This document shows, piece by piece, positions 35,503 to 45,156 of a stretch of 64,000 bases of DNA; position 1 is the stretch's first letter; each line of letters begins with the position of its first letter. Both the position numbers and the translations under genes were made by a program. The notes under the pieces were generated by a model, which made no database searches, was not told the origin of the DNA, and saw only the letters and a list, made by a program, of their open reading frames with translations. The stretch lies in assembly GCF_004799035.1 (NCBI RefSeq), contig NZ_MWIO01000014.1, forward strand, positions 1 through 64,000, written 5' to 3'. The DNA comes from Rhodanobacter lindaniclasticus (GTDB taxonomy: Bacteria; Pseudomonadota; Gammaproteobacteria; Xanthomonadales; Rhodanobacteraceae).

Positions 35503-36900
35503 ATGAGAGCAGCACGAGCGCTTGGCCCCGCCGCGGTGGCCGCCCTGATCTTCTGCACCGGCATCGGTCCGGCCCGCGCCAACACCGCCACCGAGGCACT
35601 GCCTGAAGCGATGGCGATGCTGAAACATGCGGTCGGCATCCGCACGGTCGAGGGCGAACGCCAGGTGCCGGTGCTGGCCGCATACCTGGCCGGCAAGCTC
35701 AAGGCTGCCGGCTTTGCCGACGGCGACGTCGAAATCATTCCGGTGGACGACACCGCCGCGCTCGTGGCGCGCTACCGCGGCACCGGCGGAGGCCGGCCGA
35801 TCCTGCTGTCCGGGCACATGGACGTGGTGGCGGCGAAGCGCGAAGACTGGACCCGCGACCCGTTCACCCTGGTCGAGGAAAACGGCTATCTCTACGGCCG
35901 CGGCGTGGCAGACATGAAAGCCGCTGCGGTGGTGCTGGTCGAAACGTTGATCCGGTTCAAGCGCGAAGGCTTCACGCCGCGCCACGACCTGATCCTGCTG
36001 TTGTCCGGCGACGAGGAGACCGCGATGGCCTCGACCCGCGAGCTGGCGAAGCGCTACCACGACGCCGAATTCCTGCTCAACGCGGACGCCGGCGGCGGTA
36101 CCCTCGACGCCGAGACCGGCAAGCCCTTGCTGTACCAGATCCAGGCCGCCGAGAAGACTTATGCGGACTTCCAGATCGCCCTGACCTCGCCCGGCGGGCA
36201 CTCCAGCGAACCCGGCGCGGACAACGCGATCTACCGGCTGGCGCGCATCATCGACCGCGTCGCCGCCCACCAGTTTCCGACGGAAAGCAACGAGATCACG
36301 CTCGCCTCGCTGCGTGCGCTCGGCGCCCACATCCCCGGCCCATTGGGCGCGGCGATGACCCGCTTCGCCGCCCACCCCGACGATGCCGCCGCGGCGGCCA
36401 CCATCTCCGCCGACCCCGCCTACGTCGGCCAGATCCGCACCACCTGCGTGGCAACCATGCTCAACGGCGGCCACGCGGTCAACGCGCTGCCGCAGCGCGC
36501 CAGCGTCAACATCAACTGCCGCATCTTCCCGGGCACGTCGGTCGACAGCGTGCGCGACACCCTGGTCAAGGTGATCGACGACAAGTCCGCCAGCGTGACC
36601 CTGCAGTCGACCCCGCCGGTGGCCAACGCCGCCTCGCCGCTGCGCCCGGACGTGATCGCCGCCGTCACCGCCGCCGTGCACCAGCGCTTCCCCGGCGTGG
36701 ACGTGGTGCCGAGCATGTCCGCCGGCGCCACCGACAGCAAGCACTTCCGCAACGCCGGCGTCCCCAGCTACGGCATCGATGCGGCGTTCATCAAGCCTGA
36801 CGACACCTTTGCCCACGGCCTCAATGAAAAACTGCCGGCCTCGGAAGTTGAAGCAGGTCTGGAGTTCTGGCATCGGGTGCTGACGCAGCTGGCGAAGTGA
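35503..36900 (+). CDS. Secreted M20 metallopeptidase (second copy)
   Basis: A 465-residue paralogue of the protein at 33205, with a signal peptide (about 1-26). The motifs are LSGHMDVV, GVADMK, GDEET, NADAGGG and FAHGLNE, so the zinc site is complete. AAGGGGA lies 8 bases before the ATG; a longer frame upstream crosses the mntP riboswitch and is not coding. The mature proteins share long identical stretches (for example SADPAYVGQ and RTTCVATML). Substrate is unknown. Confidence 0.92.
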   Translation: MRAARALGPAAVAALIFCTGIGPARANTATEALPEAMAMLKHAVGIRTVEGERQVPVLAAYLAGKLKAAGFADGDVEIIPVDDTAALVARYRGTGGGRPILLSGHMDVVAAKREDWTRDPFTLVEENGYLYGRGVADMKAAAVVLVETLIRFKREGFTPRHDLILLLSGDEETAMASTRELAKRYHDAEFLLNADAGGGTLDAETGKPLLYQIQAAEKTYADFQIALTSPGGHSSEPGADNAIYRLARIIDRVAAHQFPTESNEITLASLRALGAHIPGPLGAAMTRFAAHPDDAAAAATISADPAYVGQIRTTCVATMLNGGHAVNALPQRASVNINCRIFPGTSVDSVRDTLVKVIDDKSASVTLQSTPPVANAASPLRPDVIAAVTAAVHQRFPGVDVVPSMSAGATDSKHFRNAGVPSYGIDAAFIKPDDTFAHGLNEKLPASEVEAGLEFWHRVLTQLAK

Positions 36901-36913
36901 AGGAAGAACGAAA

Positions 36914-37759
36914 ATGGCAAGCGCAACGATCAAGATCTTTCTAGTTCATGGCGACCCCAAAAGGCTCCGCACAGCTGAAATATCAAATTGGACGGGCAAA
37001 GCAGTCGCCGGCCCACGAACCGAGTTCGATACAGTTTTGCTACGGGACGAGTCAGCTAGTTCTGGCATCTATTTCCTTACCGGTAATGATCCTGATACGG
37101 GGCAGCTAGCCGTCTATGTCGGCGAGGCCGAGTCAATTCGGGACAGAGTCAGGAGTCACCTGGAAAAGGATTTTTGGAACCATATCGTTTTCTTTACAAG
37201 CAAGGACGAGAACCTGACGAAATCGCACATTCGCTACCTGGAAGGCCGGCTCATCGAACAAATCAAAGCCGCCAGCAGGGCAGCCATAAAGAACAATCAA
37301 GGCAGCGGCTCACGCCTTCCCGAGTCAGACCGTGAAGATATGGAAATCTTCTTGGAAAAGATCCACCAATTGCTCCCCGCCTTAGGCGTCGAGGTGCTGG
37401 TACCCCTCTCTTCACGTCCCGAAGTCAAATCCGAGCAAGAAATGCTTCTCTGTGAAATCCACAGTCTTCGCGCGATTGGGCACCTCACACCAAATGGAAT
37501 CGTCGTGCTTGCTGGATCACAGGCCGTCCTGGAAGAACGCGCGTCCGCTCAGCAATACCCATGGGTTGTGAATGCACGTAGGCGCCTCATTGAAGAAGGA
37601 ACCTTGGCGGTGAGCAATGACCACTACACCTTCGTGCGAGATACCGAATTCTCTAGTCCCAGTGCGGCAGCCGCCGTTATTCACGGCGGGACCGCTAACG
37701 GAAGAACAGCATGGAAAAATAAGCATGGGCGCACTCTGAAAGAGTTGGAGGCCGCATGA
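36914..37759 (+). CDS. GIY-YIG nuclease-fold protein with DUF4357
   Basis: A 281-residue protein. A GIY-YIG-like domain at about 40-125 has GIYFLTG (51-57), YVGEAESIRDRV (68-79, with Arg78) and a downstream Glu in RYLEGRLIEQ. DUF4357 covers about 225-281 (SPSAAAAVIHGG, WKNKHGRTL). The base composition is clearly lower in GC than the flanking genes, suggesting recent acquisition. It starts 13 bases after the M20 gene. Proteins of this type are scattered near mobile or defence genes, but a nuclease activity and role are not established. Confidence 0.85.
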   Translation: MASATIKIFLVHGDPKRLRTAEISNWTGKAVAGPRTEFDTVLLRDESASSGIYFLTGNDPDTGQLAVYVGEAESIRDRVRSHLEKDFWNHIVFFTSKDENLTKSHIRYLEGRLIEQIKAASRAAIKNNQGSGSRLPESDREDMEIFLEKIHQLLPALGVEVLVPLSSRPEVKSEQEMLLCEIHSLRAIGHLTPNGIVVLAGSQAVLEERASAQQYPWVVNARRRLIEEGTLAVSNDHYTFVRDTEFSSPSAAAAVIHGGTANGRTAWKNKHGRTLKELEAA

Positions 37760-37838
37760 CTTAGCCCCCCATACTCGTTTTGGGGCGATTGCAAATGCCC
37801 ATCGAATACTTGCACTGAGGCCATCGACCGATTCACGC

Positions 37839-37844
37839 TATAAT
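37839..37844 (+). promoter_or_regulatory. Candidate -10 box for prfC
   Basis: Perfect TATAAT 31 bases before the prfC ATG. No good -35 at normal spacing. A CCCC/GGGG hairpin at about 37765-37787 after the GIY-YIG gene may end its transcript. Confidence 0.5.
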
Positions 37845-37875
37845 TGCCGGTTCGCGCTCCAGCCGACCCGCCTAC

Positions 37876-39477
<1,602 letters not shown>

Positions 39478-39554
39478 GAAAACCGGACGCCCAGCCCCGC
39501 TGGCCAGCACATCGGCGCGCCGTTAACTTGGGTGCCCACACAAGGGGATGCTGC

Positions 39555-40460
39555 ATGCAACAACAGAGGTTGGCGTTTTCCACACCGGCCACGGCGCCTC
39601 GATGGCAGCGCTGGCTGCTGTTCTCTCCGCCGGCGCGGATCGCGATCTTCGTGGCGTGGCTGGTGGGCCTCATGGTGGCCATGCAGTTCGTCTTCTTCGC
39701 ACTGGGCCTGGGCAAGGACACGCCGGTGTTGCTGCGCCACCTGGCACAGTTCGTCGTGCGGGCGCTGGTGCCGCTGGCGGCGTACCTGATCCTGGTGAGG
39801 CTGATCGAACGCCGGCCGCTCGCCGAGCTGGCGCCACGCACGCTGCTGCCGCAGGGTTTGCGGGGCATGCTGGTCGGGCTGGTCCTGTTCAGCGCCGTGG
39901 TGGCGGCCTTGTGGCTGGCCGGCAGCTACCACGTGGAGGCCATCCGCGCGGATGCGCCCTGGCTGGGTGCGTTGCTGGTGGTGGGGCTGGGCGCCGGCAT
40001 CGGCGAGGAGATCATGTTCCGCGGCGTGATGTTCCGCATCGTCGAGGAAGGCCTGGGCACCTGGTGGGCGCTGGCCCTGTCGGCCCTGCTGTTCGGCGCG
40101 GTGCACATCGCCAACCCCGGCGCCACGCTGTGGAGCTCGGCGGAGATCGCGATCGAGGCGGGCCTGCTGTTCGGCCTGCTCTATCACGTGACGCGCTCGC
40201 TGCCGGTATGCATGGGCGTGCACGCGGCATGGAACTTCGCCCAGGGCACGATCTACGGCATTCCGGTGTCGGGCTCGCCGGCGGAAGGCTGGCTGGTTTC
40301 CAGCCGCAGCGGCCCGGACTGGCTGAGCGGAGGCGTGTTCGGCGCCGAGGCGTCGGTGGTCGCGCTGACGTTGTGCACGCTTTGTTCGCTGGGCCTGCTG
40401 GTGTTTGCCCTGCGTCGCGGCAGCATCGTGCCGCCGTGCTGGCGGCGTCGGAATCCGTAA
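39555..40460 (+). CDS. CPBP-family intramembrane metalloprotease
   Basis: A 301-residue membrane protein with about eight helices. The three CPBP/Abi motifs are intact: GEEIMFRG (EExxxR), FGAVHIAN (FxxxH) and HAAWNFAQG (HxxxN). Members resemble Rce1 and are linked to prenyl-protein processing, bacteriocin self-immunity or phage abortive infection; the local role is unknown. AAGGGGA lies 6 bases before the start. It is convergent with the hotdog gene, with 3 bases between stops. Confidence 0.88.
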   Translation: MQQQRLAFSTPATAPRWQRWLLFSPPARIAIFVAWLVGLMVAMQFVFFALGLGKDTPVLLRHLAQFVVRALVPLAAYLILVRLIERRPLAELAPRTLLPQGLRGMLVGLVLFSAVVAALWLAGSYHVEAIRADAPWLGALLVVGLGAGIGEEIMFRGVMFRIVEEGLGTWWALALSALLFGAVHIANPGATLWSSAEIAIEAGLLFGLLYHVTRSLPVCMGVHAAWNFAQGTIYGIPVSGSPAEGWLVSSRSGPDWLSGGVFGAEASVVALTLCTLCSLGLLVFALRRGSIVPPCWRRRNP

Positions 40461-40463
40461 AGC

Positions 40464-40937
40464 TCAGCTGCGCTTGCGCGGCGACAGCCACATCAGCACG
40501 CGCGCCCGGAACACCGTCTCGCCCGCGTCATCGACCACCTCGACCTTGACCGGCCACTCCTGGCTCGCGCCGCTGGCAGGCGCGGCCGCCTCCGGCGTTG
40601 CCGTGCCGTGCATCGTGCCGACTGCCTTCTTCAGGTACTCGACGTTCATGCCCTTGGGTATCCAGCGCATGTCCGCCGGCACGGTTGCCTCGGCCATCAT
40701 CCCGGCGCTGAGCTCGGCCAGATTGCACAGCGCTATCGCATGCACCGTGCCGATGTGGTTGTGTACGCGCCGGCGATCGCGGATACGCACCTCGCAGCGG
40801 CCCGGCTGCAGCATCACGAAGCGCGGCGCGATGGTGGTGAAGTACGGCGCCTTCAGGCAGATCAGTCGCGAGAAGAGCCAGTGGCCGGCGGGCCAGCGCG
40901 TGATGCGCCGATACAGCGACAGTACCGAGGCGCTCAT
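40464..40937 (-). CDS. DUF4442 hotdog-fold thioesterase-like protein
   Basis: A 157-residue hotdog-fold protein of DUF4442/YiiD-C type with the core HNHIGTVHAIALCNLAELSA. Related proteins act on acyl-CoA or acyl-ACP thioesters. It is the last gene of a likely operon after fadE (35-base gap), and the neighbours support a lipid-metabolism role. No catalytic residue can be assigned. Confidence 0.8.
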   Translation of the reverse strand: MSASVLSLYRRITRWPAGHWLFSRLICLKAPYFTTIAPRFVMLQPGRCEVRIRDRRRVHNHIGTVHAIALCNLAELSAGMMAEATVPADMRWIPKGMNVEYLKKAVGTMHGTATPEAAAPASGASQEWPVKVEVVDDAGETVFRARVLMWLSPRKRS

Positions 40938-40972
40938 CGGTCACCCTCCGAACTGGAACCGGCCGGCACGAT

Positions 40973-43423
40973 TCACTCGGCGTCGGCGCGCGTCTTGAAC
41001 GCACGCATCTCGTCGGTATCGAAATCGTCCACCGAGATGAACTCGAACACGCCCTCGCGCACGCGCTTGAGCAGATCGGCCTCGGCCTGGGAGATCACTC
41101 CAGCCTGCAGCGCCTCGGCGAGCTGGTCCAGGTAATCGTGCGAGCTGAACTGGCCGGCTTTCTGCGCCTTGCCGAACTTGCGATCGACCGGCTCGGCGGC
41201 GATCACGTCCGGCAACAGCGCCTTCATGCGGCCGACGGTGTTGTTCGGCGTGGGCGTGGTGTAGACCCAGGCGGTGAGTCGGTCGAGCGCCTCGTTCGGC
41301 GCGGTGAGCAGCGCCGCCACGCGACGCCCCAACCGGTCGGACGGCGGCACTTCGCGCCGCCCCAACGGGAACACCAGGGCGCGCAGCAACCACGCCACCG
41401 GGCGCACCGGGAAGTTGCGGATCGCGCCGTCCAGCGCGTTCTGGGTAAGCCACATGCACTGGTGGAAGGCCCAGGCCAGCATCGGGCGGTCGGCCTGCGG
41501 GCGACCGTTGTCCTCGTACTGCTTGAGCATGGCACTGGCGATGTACAGGTAGCTCAGCACGTCGCCCAGGCGCGCGGACAACTTCTCCTTGAACTTCAGC
41601 TTGCCGCCGAGCACGCCCATGAAGACGTCGGCGCACAGCGCCAGCGCGGCCGAGTAGCGATCCAGCTTGCGGTAATAGCGCCGCGTGTACGCATCGCCCG
41701 CCGCCTCGCCGAGTTGCGCACCGCTCAAGGCCATCGCAAAGCTGCGCACGGCGTTGGAGATGCCGAAGCCGATGTGGCTGAACAACAGGCGGTCGAACAC
41801 CTTCAGCTGCTCGCCGCGGTCGGCGATCGACAGCGCCTGCATTTCCTTCAGCACGTAGGGATGGCAGCGGATCGCGCCCTGGCCGAAGATCATCAGGCTG
41901 CGCGTCATGATGTTGGCGCCCTCCACCGTGATCGCGATCGGCACCGCGGACCAGCCGCGGCCGGCGTAGTTCTTCGGACCGAGCTGCACCGCCTTGCCGC
42001 CGTGCACGTCCATCGTGTCGGCCGCCACCTGGCGTGCCCATTCGGTGGCGTGGTACTTGGCGATCGCCGAGGTGACCGCCGGCTTCTCGCCGCGATCGAC
42101 CGCCGCCGCAGTGGCCCGCGACAACGCGGTAGTGGCGTAGGCCAGCCCGCCGATGCGCGCCAATGCCTCCTCGACGCCCTCGAAGCGGGCGACCGCCAGC
42201 CCGAACTGCTTGCGCATGCGCGCATAGGTGCCGGTGGCCAGCGCCGAGGCGCGCATGCCGCCGGTGGCGTTGGACGGCAACGAAATCGCGCGGCCCACCG
42301 AGAGCACCTCGACCAGCATGCGCCAGCCGTGGCCGGCCATCTTCGGGCCGCCGATCAACACCGACAGCGGCGCGAACACGTCCTTGCCCTGCACCGGGCC
42401 GTTCTGGAACGGGATGTTCAGCGGGAAATGGCGGCGGCCGATCTGCAGCCCCGGCGTCGAACGCGGCAGCAGCGCCAGGCTGATGCCCAGGTCCTCTTCT
42501 TCGCCCAGCAGGTGCTCGGGGTCGTACATGCGGAACGCGAGGCCCACCACGGTGGCGATCGGCGCCAGCGTGATGTAGCGCTTGTCGAAGGTGAGCTTGA
42601 GCCCCAGCGTCTCCACGCCGTCGACCATCTGCTTGCACACGATGCCCACGTCCGGAATCGAGGTGGCATCGGAGCCGGCGTAGGGTCCGGTCAGCGCGAA
42701 ACAGGGGATTTCCTCGCCCACCGCCAGGCGCGGCAGGTAGTGGTTCTTCTGCTCGTCGGTGCCGTAGTGCAGCAGCAGTTCGGCCGGGCCCAGCGAGTTG
42801 GGCACCGCCACGGTCGAGGACACCGTGGCCGACATCGTGGACAGCTTCTGCAGCACCGCCGAATGCGCCAGCGCGGAGAACTGCAGGCCGCCGTACTGCT
42901 TGGGAATGATCATGCCGAAGAACTTGTTCTTCTTGATGAACTCCCACACGTTCGGCGGCAGGTCGGCCAGTTCGTGGGTGATCTGCCAGTCGTCGATCAT
43001 CGCGCACAACTCTTCCACCGGGCCGTCCATGAAGGCCTGTTCCTCCACGGAGAGCTCGGGCTTGGGCTGCTTCAGCAGTTCATGCCAGTCCGGCTTGCCG
43101 GAGAACAGCTCGCCCTCGAAACCCACCGTGCCGGCTTCCAGCGCGGTCTGCTCGGTTTCGGAAAGCTTCGGCGTGACGTTCGCGAACATCTTCAGCAGCG
43201 GCGCGCTGATCTGTTTGCGGCGGAAGTCCACCATCAGCAACGGCAGCGCGATCGCCAGCTCGATGATCAGCAGGATCACCATCGAGGCCGGCGCGCGCGC
43301 CAGCAGGCCCACCACGATGGTGGCGACGACGGTGACGATGGCCCAGGTACGCAGGCTGGTGCGGTGGTAGGCGCAGACACCGGAGGCAAGCAACGCCGCC
43401 AGCAAGGTCAGCAACACGGACAT
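40973..43423 (-). CDS. fadE: Acyl-CoA dehydrogenase (long FadE type)
   Basis: An 816-residue membrane-associated acyl-CoA dehydrogenase, the first oxidation step of fatty-acid beta-oxidation, close in length to E. coli FadE (814). Two N-terminal helices (about 1-65) precede the dehydrogenase core (about 130-500) with ALTGPYAGSDAT and GKAVQLGPKNYAGRG. A long C-terminal extension (DUF1974-like) completes the FadE architecture. It lies between an alpha/beta hydrolase and the hotdog gene on one strand and a TetR regulator nearby suggests control by fatty acids. Confidence 0.94.
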   Translation of the reverse strand: MSVLLTLLAALLASGVCAYHRTSLRTWAIVTVVATIVVGLLARAPASMVILLIIELAIALPLLMVDFRRKQISAPLLKMFANVTPKLSETEQTALEAGTVGFEGELFSGKPDWHELLKQPKPELSVEEQAFMDGPVEELCAMIDDWQITHELADLPPNVWEFIKKNKFFGMIIPKQYGGLQFSALAHSAVLQKLSTMSATVSSTVAVPNSLGPAELLLHYGTDEQKNHYLPRLAVGEEIPCFALTGPYAGSDATSIPDVGIVCKQMVDGVETLGLKLTFDKRYITLAPIATVVGLAFRMYDPEHLLGEEEDLGISLALLPRSTPGLQIGRRHFPLNIPFQNGPVQGKDVFAPLSVLIGGPKMAGHGWRMLVEVLSVGRAISLPSNATGGMRASALATGTYARMRKQFGLAVARFEGVEEALARIGGLAYATTALSRATAAAVDRGEKPAVTSAIAKYHATEWARQVAADTMDVHGGKAVQLGPKNYAGRGWSAVPIAITVEGANIMTRSLMIFGQGAIRCHPYVLKEMQALSIADRGEQLKVFDRLLFSHIGFGISNAVRSFAMALSGAQLGEAAGDAYTRRYYRKLDRYSAALALCADVFMGVLGGKLKFKEKLSARLGDVLSYLYIASAMLKQYEDNGRPQADRPMLAWAFHQCMWLTQNALDGAIRNFPVRPVAWLLRALVFPLGRREVPPSDRLGRRVAALLTAPNEALDRLTAWVYTTPTPNNTVGRMKALLPDVIAAEPVDRKFGKAQKAGQFSSHDYLDQLAEALQAGVISQAEADLLKRVREGVFEFISVDDFDTDEMRAFKTRADAE

Positions 43424-43440
43424 CTCAACACCTCTTCGGG

Positions 43441-44340
43441 TCAGGGGGCGGCGCCGGCGGTACGCGGCGTCGCGGGGGTTTCAAGGCTGCGCACGTAGTG
43501 GATCACTTCATGCGTAAAGGCGTCATTGGCGTCGCCGGCCACCATGTGCGTGGCGTGCGTCAGCTCGACATGGCGCGCTTGCGGCACCAGTTGCAGGAAC
43601 TCGTCCACGGTGCCGCGCGAGACGACGTCGCTGCGGCCACCGGACAGCAGCAGCACCGGCACGTCGATCTTCGCCGCCGCCGCCAGCAGGCGCGGCTGGT
43701 AGCGCTCGCTCTCCTGCACCAGGTCGCCAGCCAGCAGGGCCGGGTCCCAGTGCCAGCGCAGCCGGCCATCGGTGCCCTCGCGCAGCAGCGGGCGCAGCTG
43801 TTCGGCGCTCTTGCGTTCGCGTCGCTGCGGCAGGTAGGCGGCGACCTGCTCGGCGGCGTCGGCGTAGTTGGCGAAGCCGTCGGGGTGCGCCTGCATGAAG
43901 GCGAGGATGCGTTGCACGCCGGCGGTTTCCCAGCGCGGCGTGATGTCGACCAGCACCAGCGCACGAAACGGCGAAGGTCGTCGCTCGCCGGCCAGGACGA
44001 TGCCCAGCAGACCGCCCATCGAAGCGCCGACCAGGATCGGCGGCTGCGGCTGCGCCGCGGCCAGCTGCAGCAAATCGTCGGCGAACTGGTCCATGTGATA
44101 ACCGGCGGTGGCCACCACCCGATCGCTCTCGCCATGGCCGCGCGCGTCGAAGGTGACGCAGCGACAGCCGCCGCGGGCCAGCGCCGCGGCGCTGGCCTTC
44201 CACGCGCCGCGGGTCTGGCCGAAACCGTGCGCGAACAGCAGGCTCGGCGCCCCCTGCGGGTTCCACGTTTCCACCGCGAGCCGCAGATCGCCCATGGCAA
44301 CGCGCTCGACGGTATGCGGCTTCGGAATCTGACTGACCAT
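43441..44340 (-). CDS. Alpha/beta hydrolase
   Basis: A 299-residue alpha/beta hydrolase. The oxyanion segment is FAHGFGQTRG, the nucleophile elbow is GASMGG (Ser107), with Asp in SGGRSDVVS and His in THATHMVAGD. The substrate is probably an ester or thioester; none is indicated more precisely. It is 17 bases upstream of fadE, so it likely leads an operon hydrolase-fadE-hotdog. The start codon overlaps a CCATAC/GTATGG inverted repeat. Confidence 0.88.
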   Translation of the reverse strand: MVSQIPKPHTVERVAMGDLRLAVETWNPQGAPSLLFAHGFGQTRGAWKASAAALARGGCRCVTFDARGHGESDRVVATAGYHMDQFADDLLQLAAAQPQPPILVGASMGGLLGIVLAGERRPSPFRALVLVDITPRWETAGVQRILAFMQAHPDGFANYADAAEQVAAYLPQRRERKSAEQLRPLLREGTDGRLRWHWDPALLAGDLVQESERYQPRLLAAAAKIDVPVLLLSGGRSDVVSRGTVDEFLQLVPQARHVELTHATHMVAGDANDAFTHEVIHYVRSLETPATPRTAGAAP

Positions 44341-44354
44341 ACGGATGAGTATGG
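44337..44354. promoter_or_regulatory. Palindromic operator over the hydrolase start
   Basis: CCATAC and GTATGG flank GGATGA as a perfect 6-bp inverted repeat covering the start codon of the hydrolase. A partial copy, ACCATACGGA, recurs at 44448-44457, two bases before the TetR start. Both are probably bound by the divergent TetR protein. Confidence 0.6.
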
Positions 44355-44458
44355 ATTGCTGGCGCGACGGCCGTCAACCGTCCGGGCACGCGCGCCCACC
44401 GTCGCCAGGTCGACGCGGCCCCCATTACAAATGCCCGACGTGTGGCTACCATACGGAC

Positions 44459-45037
44459 ATGAATGTCAGCAGCAAGCCGGAACGCACGCGCCTGTCGGCC
44501 GAGGATTGGGAACTGGCCGCCCTGCAGATGATCGCCGACCAGGGCGTGGGAGCCTTGGCAGTGGAAGCCCTGGCGCGCCACCTCGGCGTGACCAAGGGCA
44601 GCTTCTACTGGCATTTCCGCACCCGTGAGGCGCTGCTCAATGCGGCGATGGAGCGCTGGGAACAGTACGGCGAGCGGGAAATCATCGGCCAGATCGAACA
44701 GATCGCCGACCCGCGCCAGCGCCTGCCCGAGCTGTTCCGCCGGGTCGCACACGAATTGCAGCCGCATCGCGTCTACGCCGCACTGCTCAAGGCGCTGGAT
44801 CACCCGCAGGTGGTGCCGGTGATGGCACGCGTCTCGCAGCGGCGCATGGAATTCCTCACCACCGTGTATCGCGAGGCCGGCCTCCCGCCAGCGCAGGCAC
44901 TGAACCGCGCGCGGCTGACCTATGCCGCCTACGTCGGCTTCCTGCAACTGAACTTCACCCTGGGTCTGCCGCGCCTGAGCCACGAGGAGTTCGACGCCTA
45001 CGTCGAACACATGATCGCCACGCTCACCCCGGCGTAA
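44459..45037 (+). CDS. TetR-family transcriptional regulator
   Basis: A 192-residue repressor. The N-terminal HTH spans about 15-60 (GALAVEALARHLGVTKGSFYWHF). The C-terminal ligand domain is unassigned. The start MNVSSKPERTR at 44459 leaves a 118-base divergent intergenic region; an upstream frame exists but lacks homology. Position suggests control of the hydrolase-fadE-hotdog operon, presumably in response to a fatty-acid or acyl-CoA ligand, and of itself. Confidence 0.9.
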   Translation: MNVSSKPERTRLSAEDWELAALQMIADQGVGALAVEALARHLGVTKGSFYWHFRTREALLNAAMERWEQYGEREIIGQIEQIADPRQRLPELFRRVAHELQPHRVYAALLKALDHPQVVPVMARVSQRRMEFLTTVYREAGLPPAQALNRARLTYAAYVGFLQLNFTLGLPRLSHEEFDAYVEHMIATLTPA

Positions 45038-45156
45038 TCCCCCTCCGATGGCCACCCGGCGCCATCCGGCGCCGTTCTTGCTGCGCCGTTCCTTGCAATA
45101 CCAGTGCACGCAAACTACCGTGCCGCTTCCATTTTTCCACAAGCCTTTCGAGGGAC

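Noticed and set aside
41138-43498. 786-residue plus-strand frame opposite fadE
   Set aside because: Shadow frame; FadE on the minus strand has a complete family layout.
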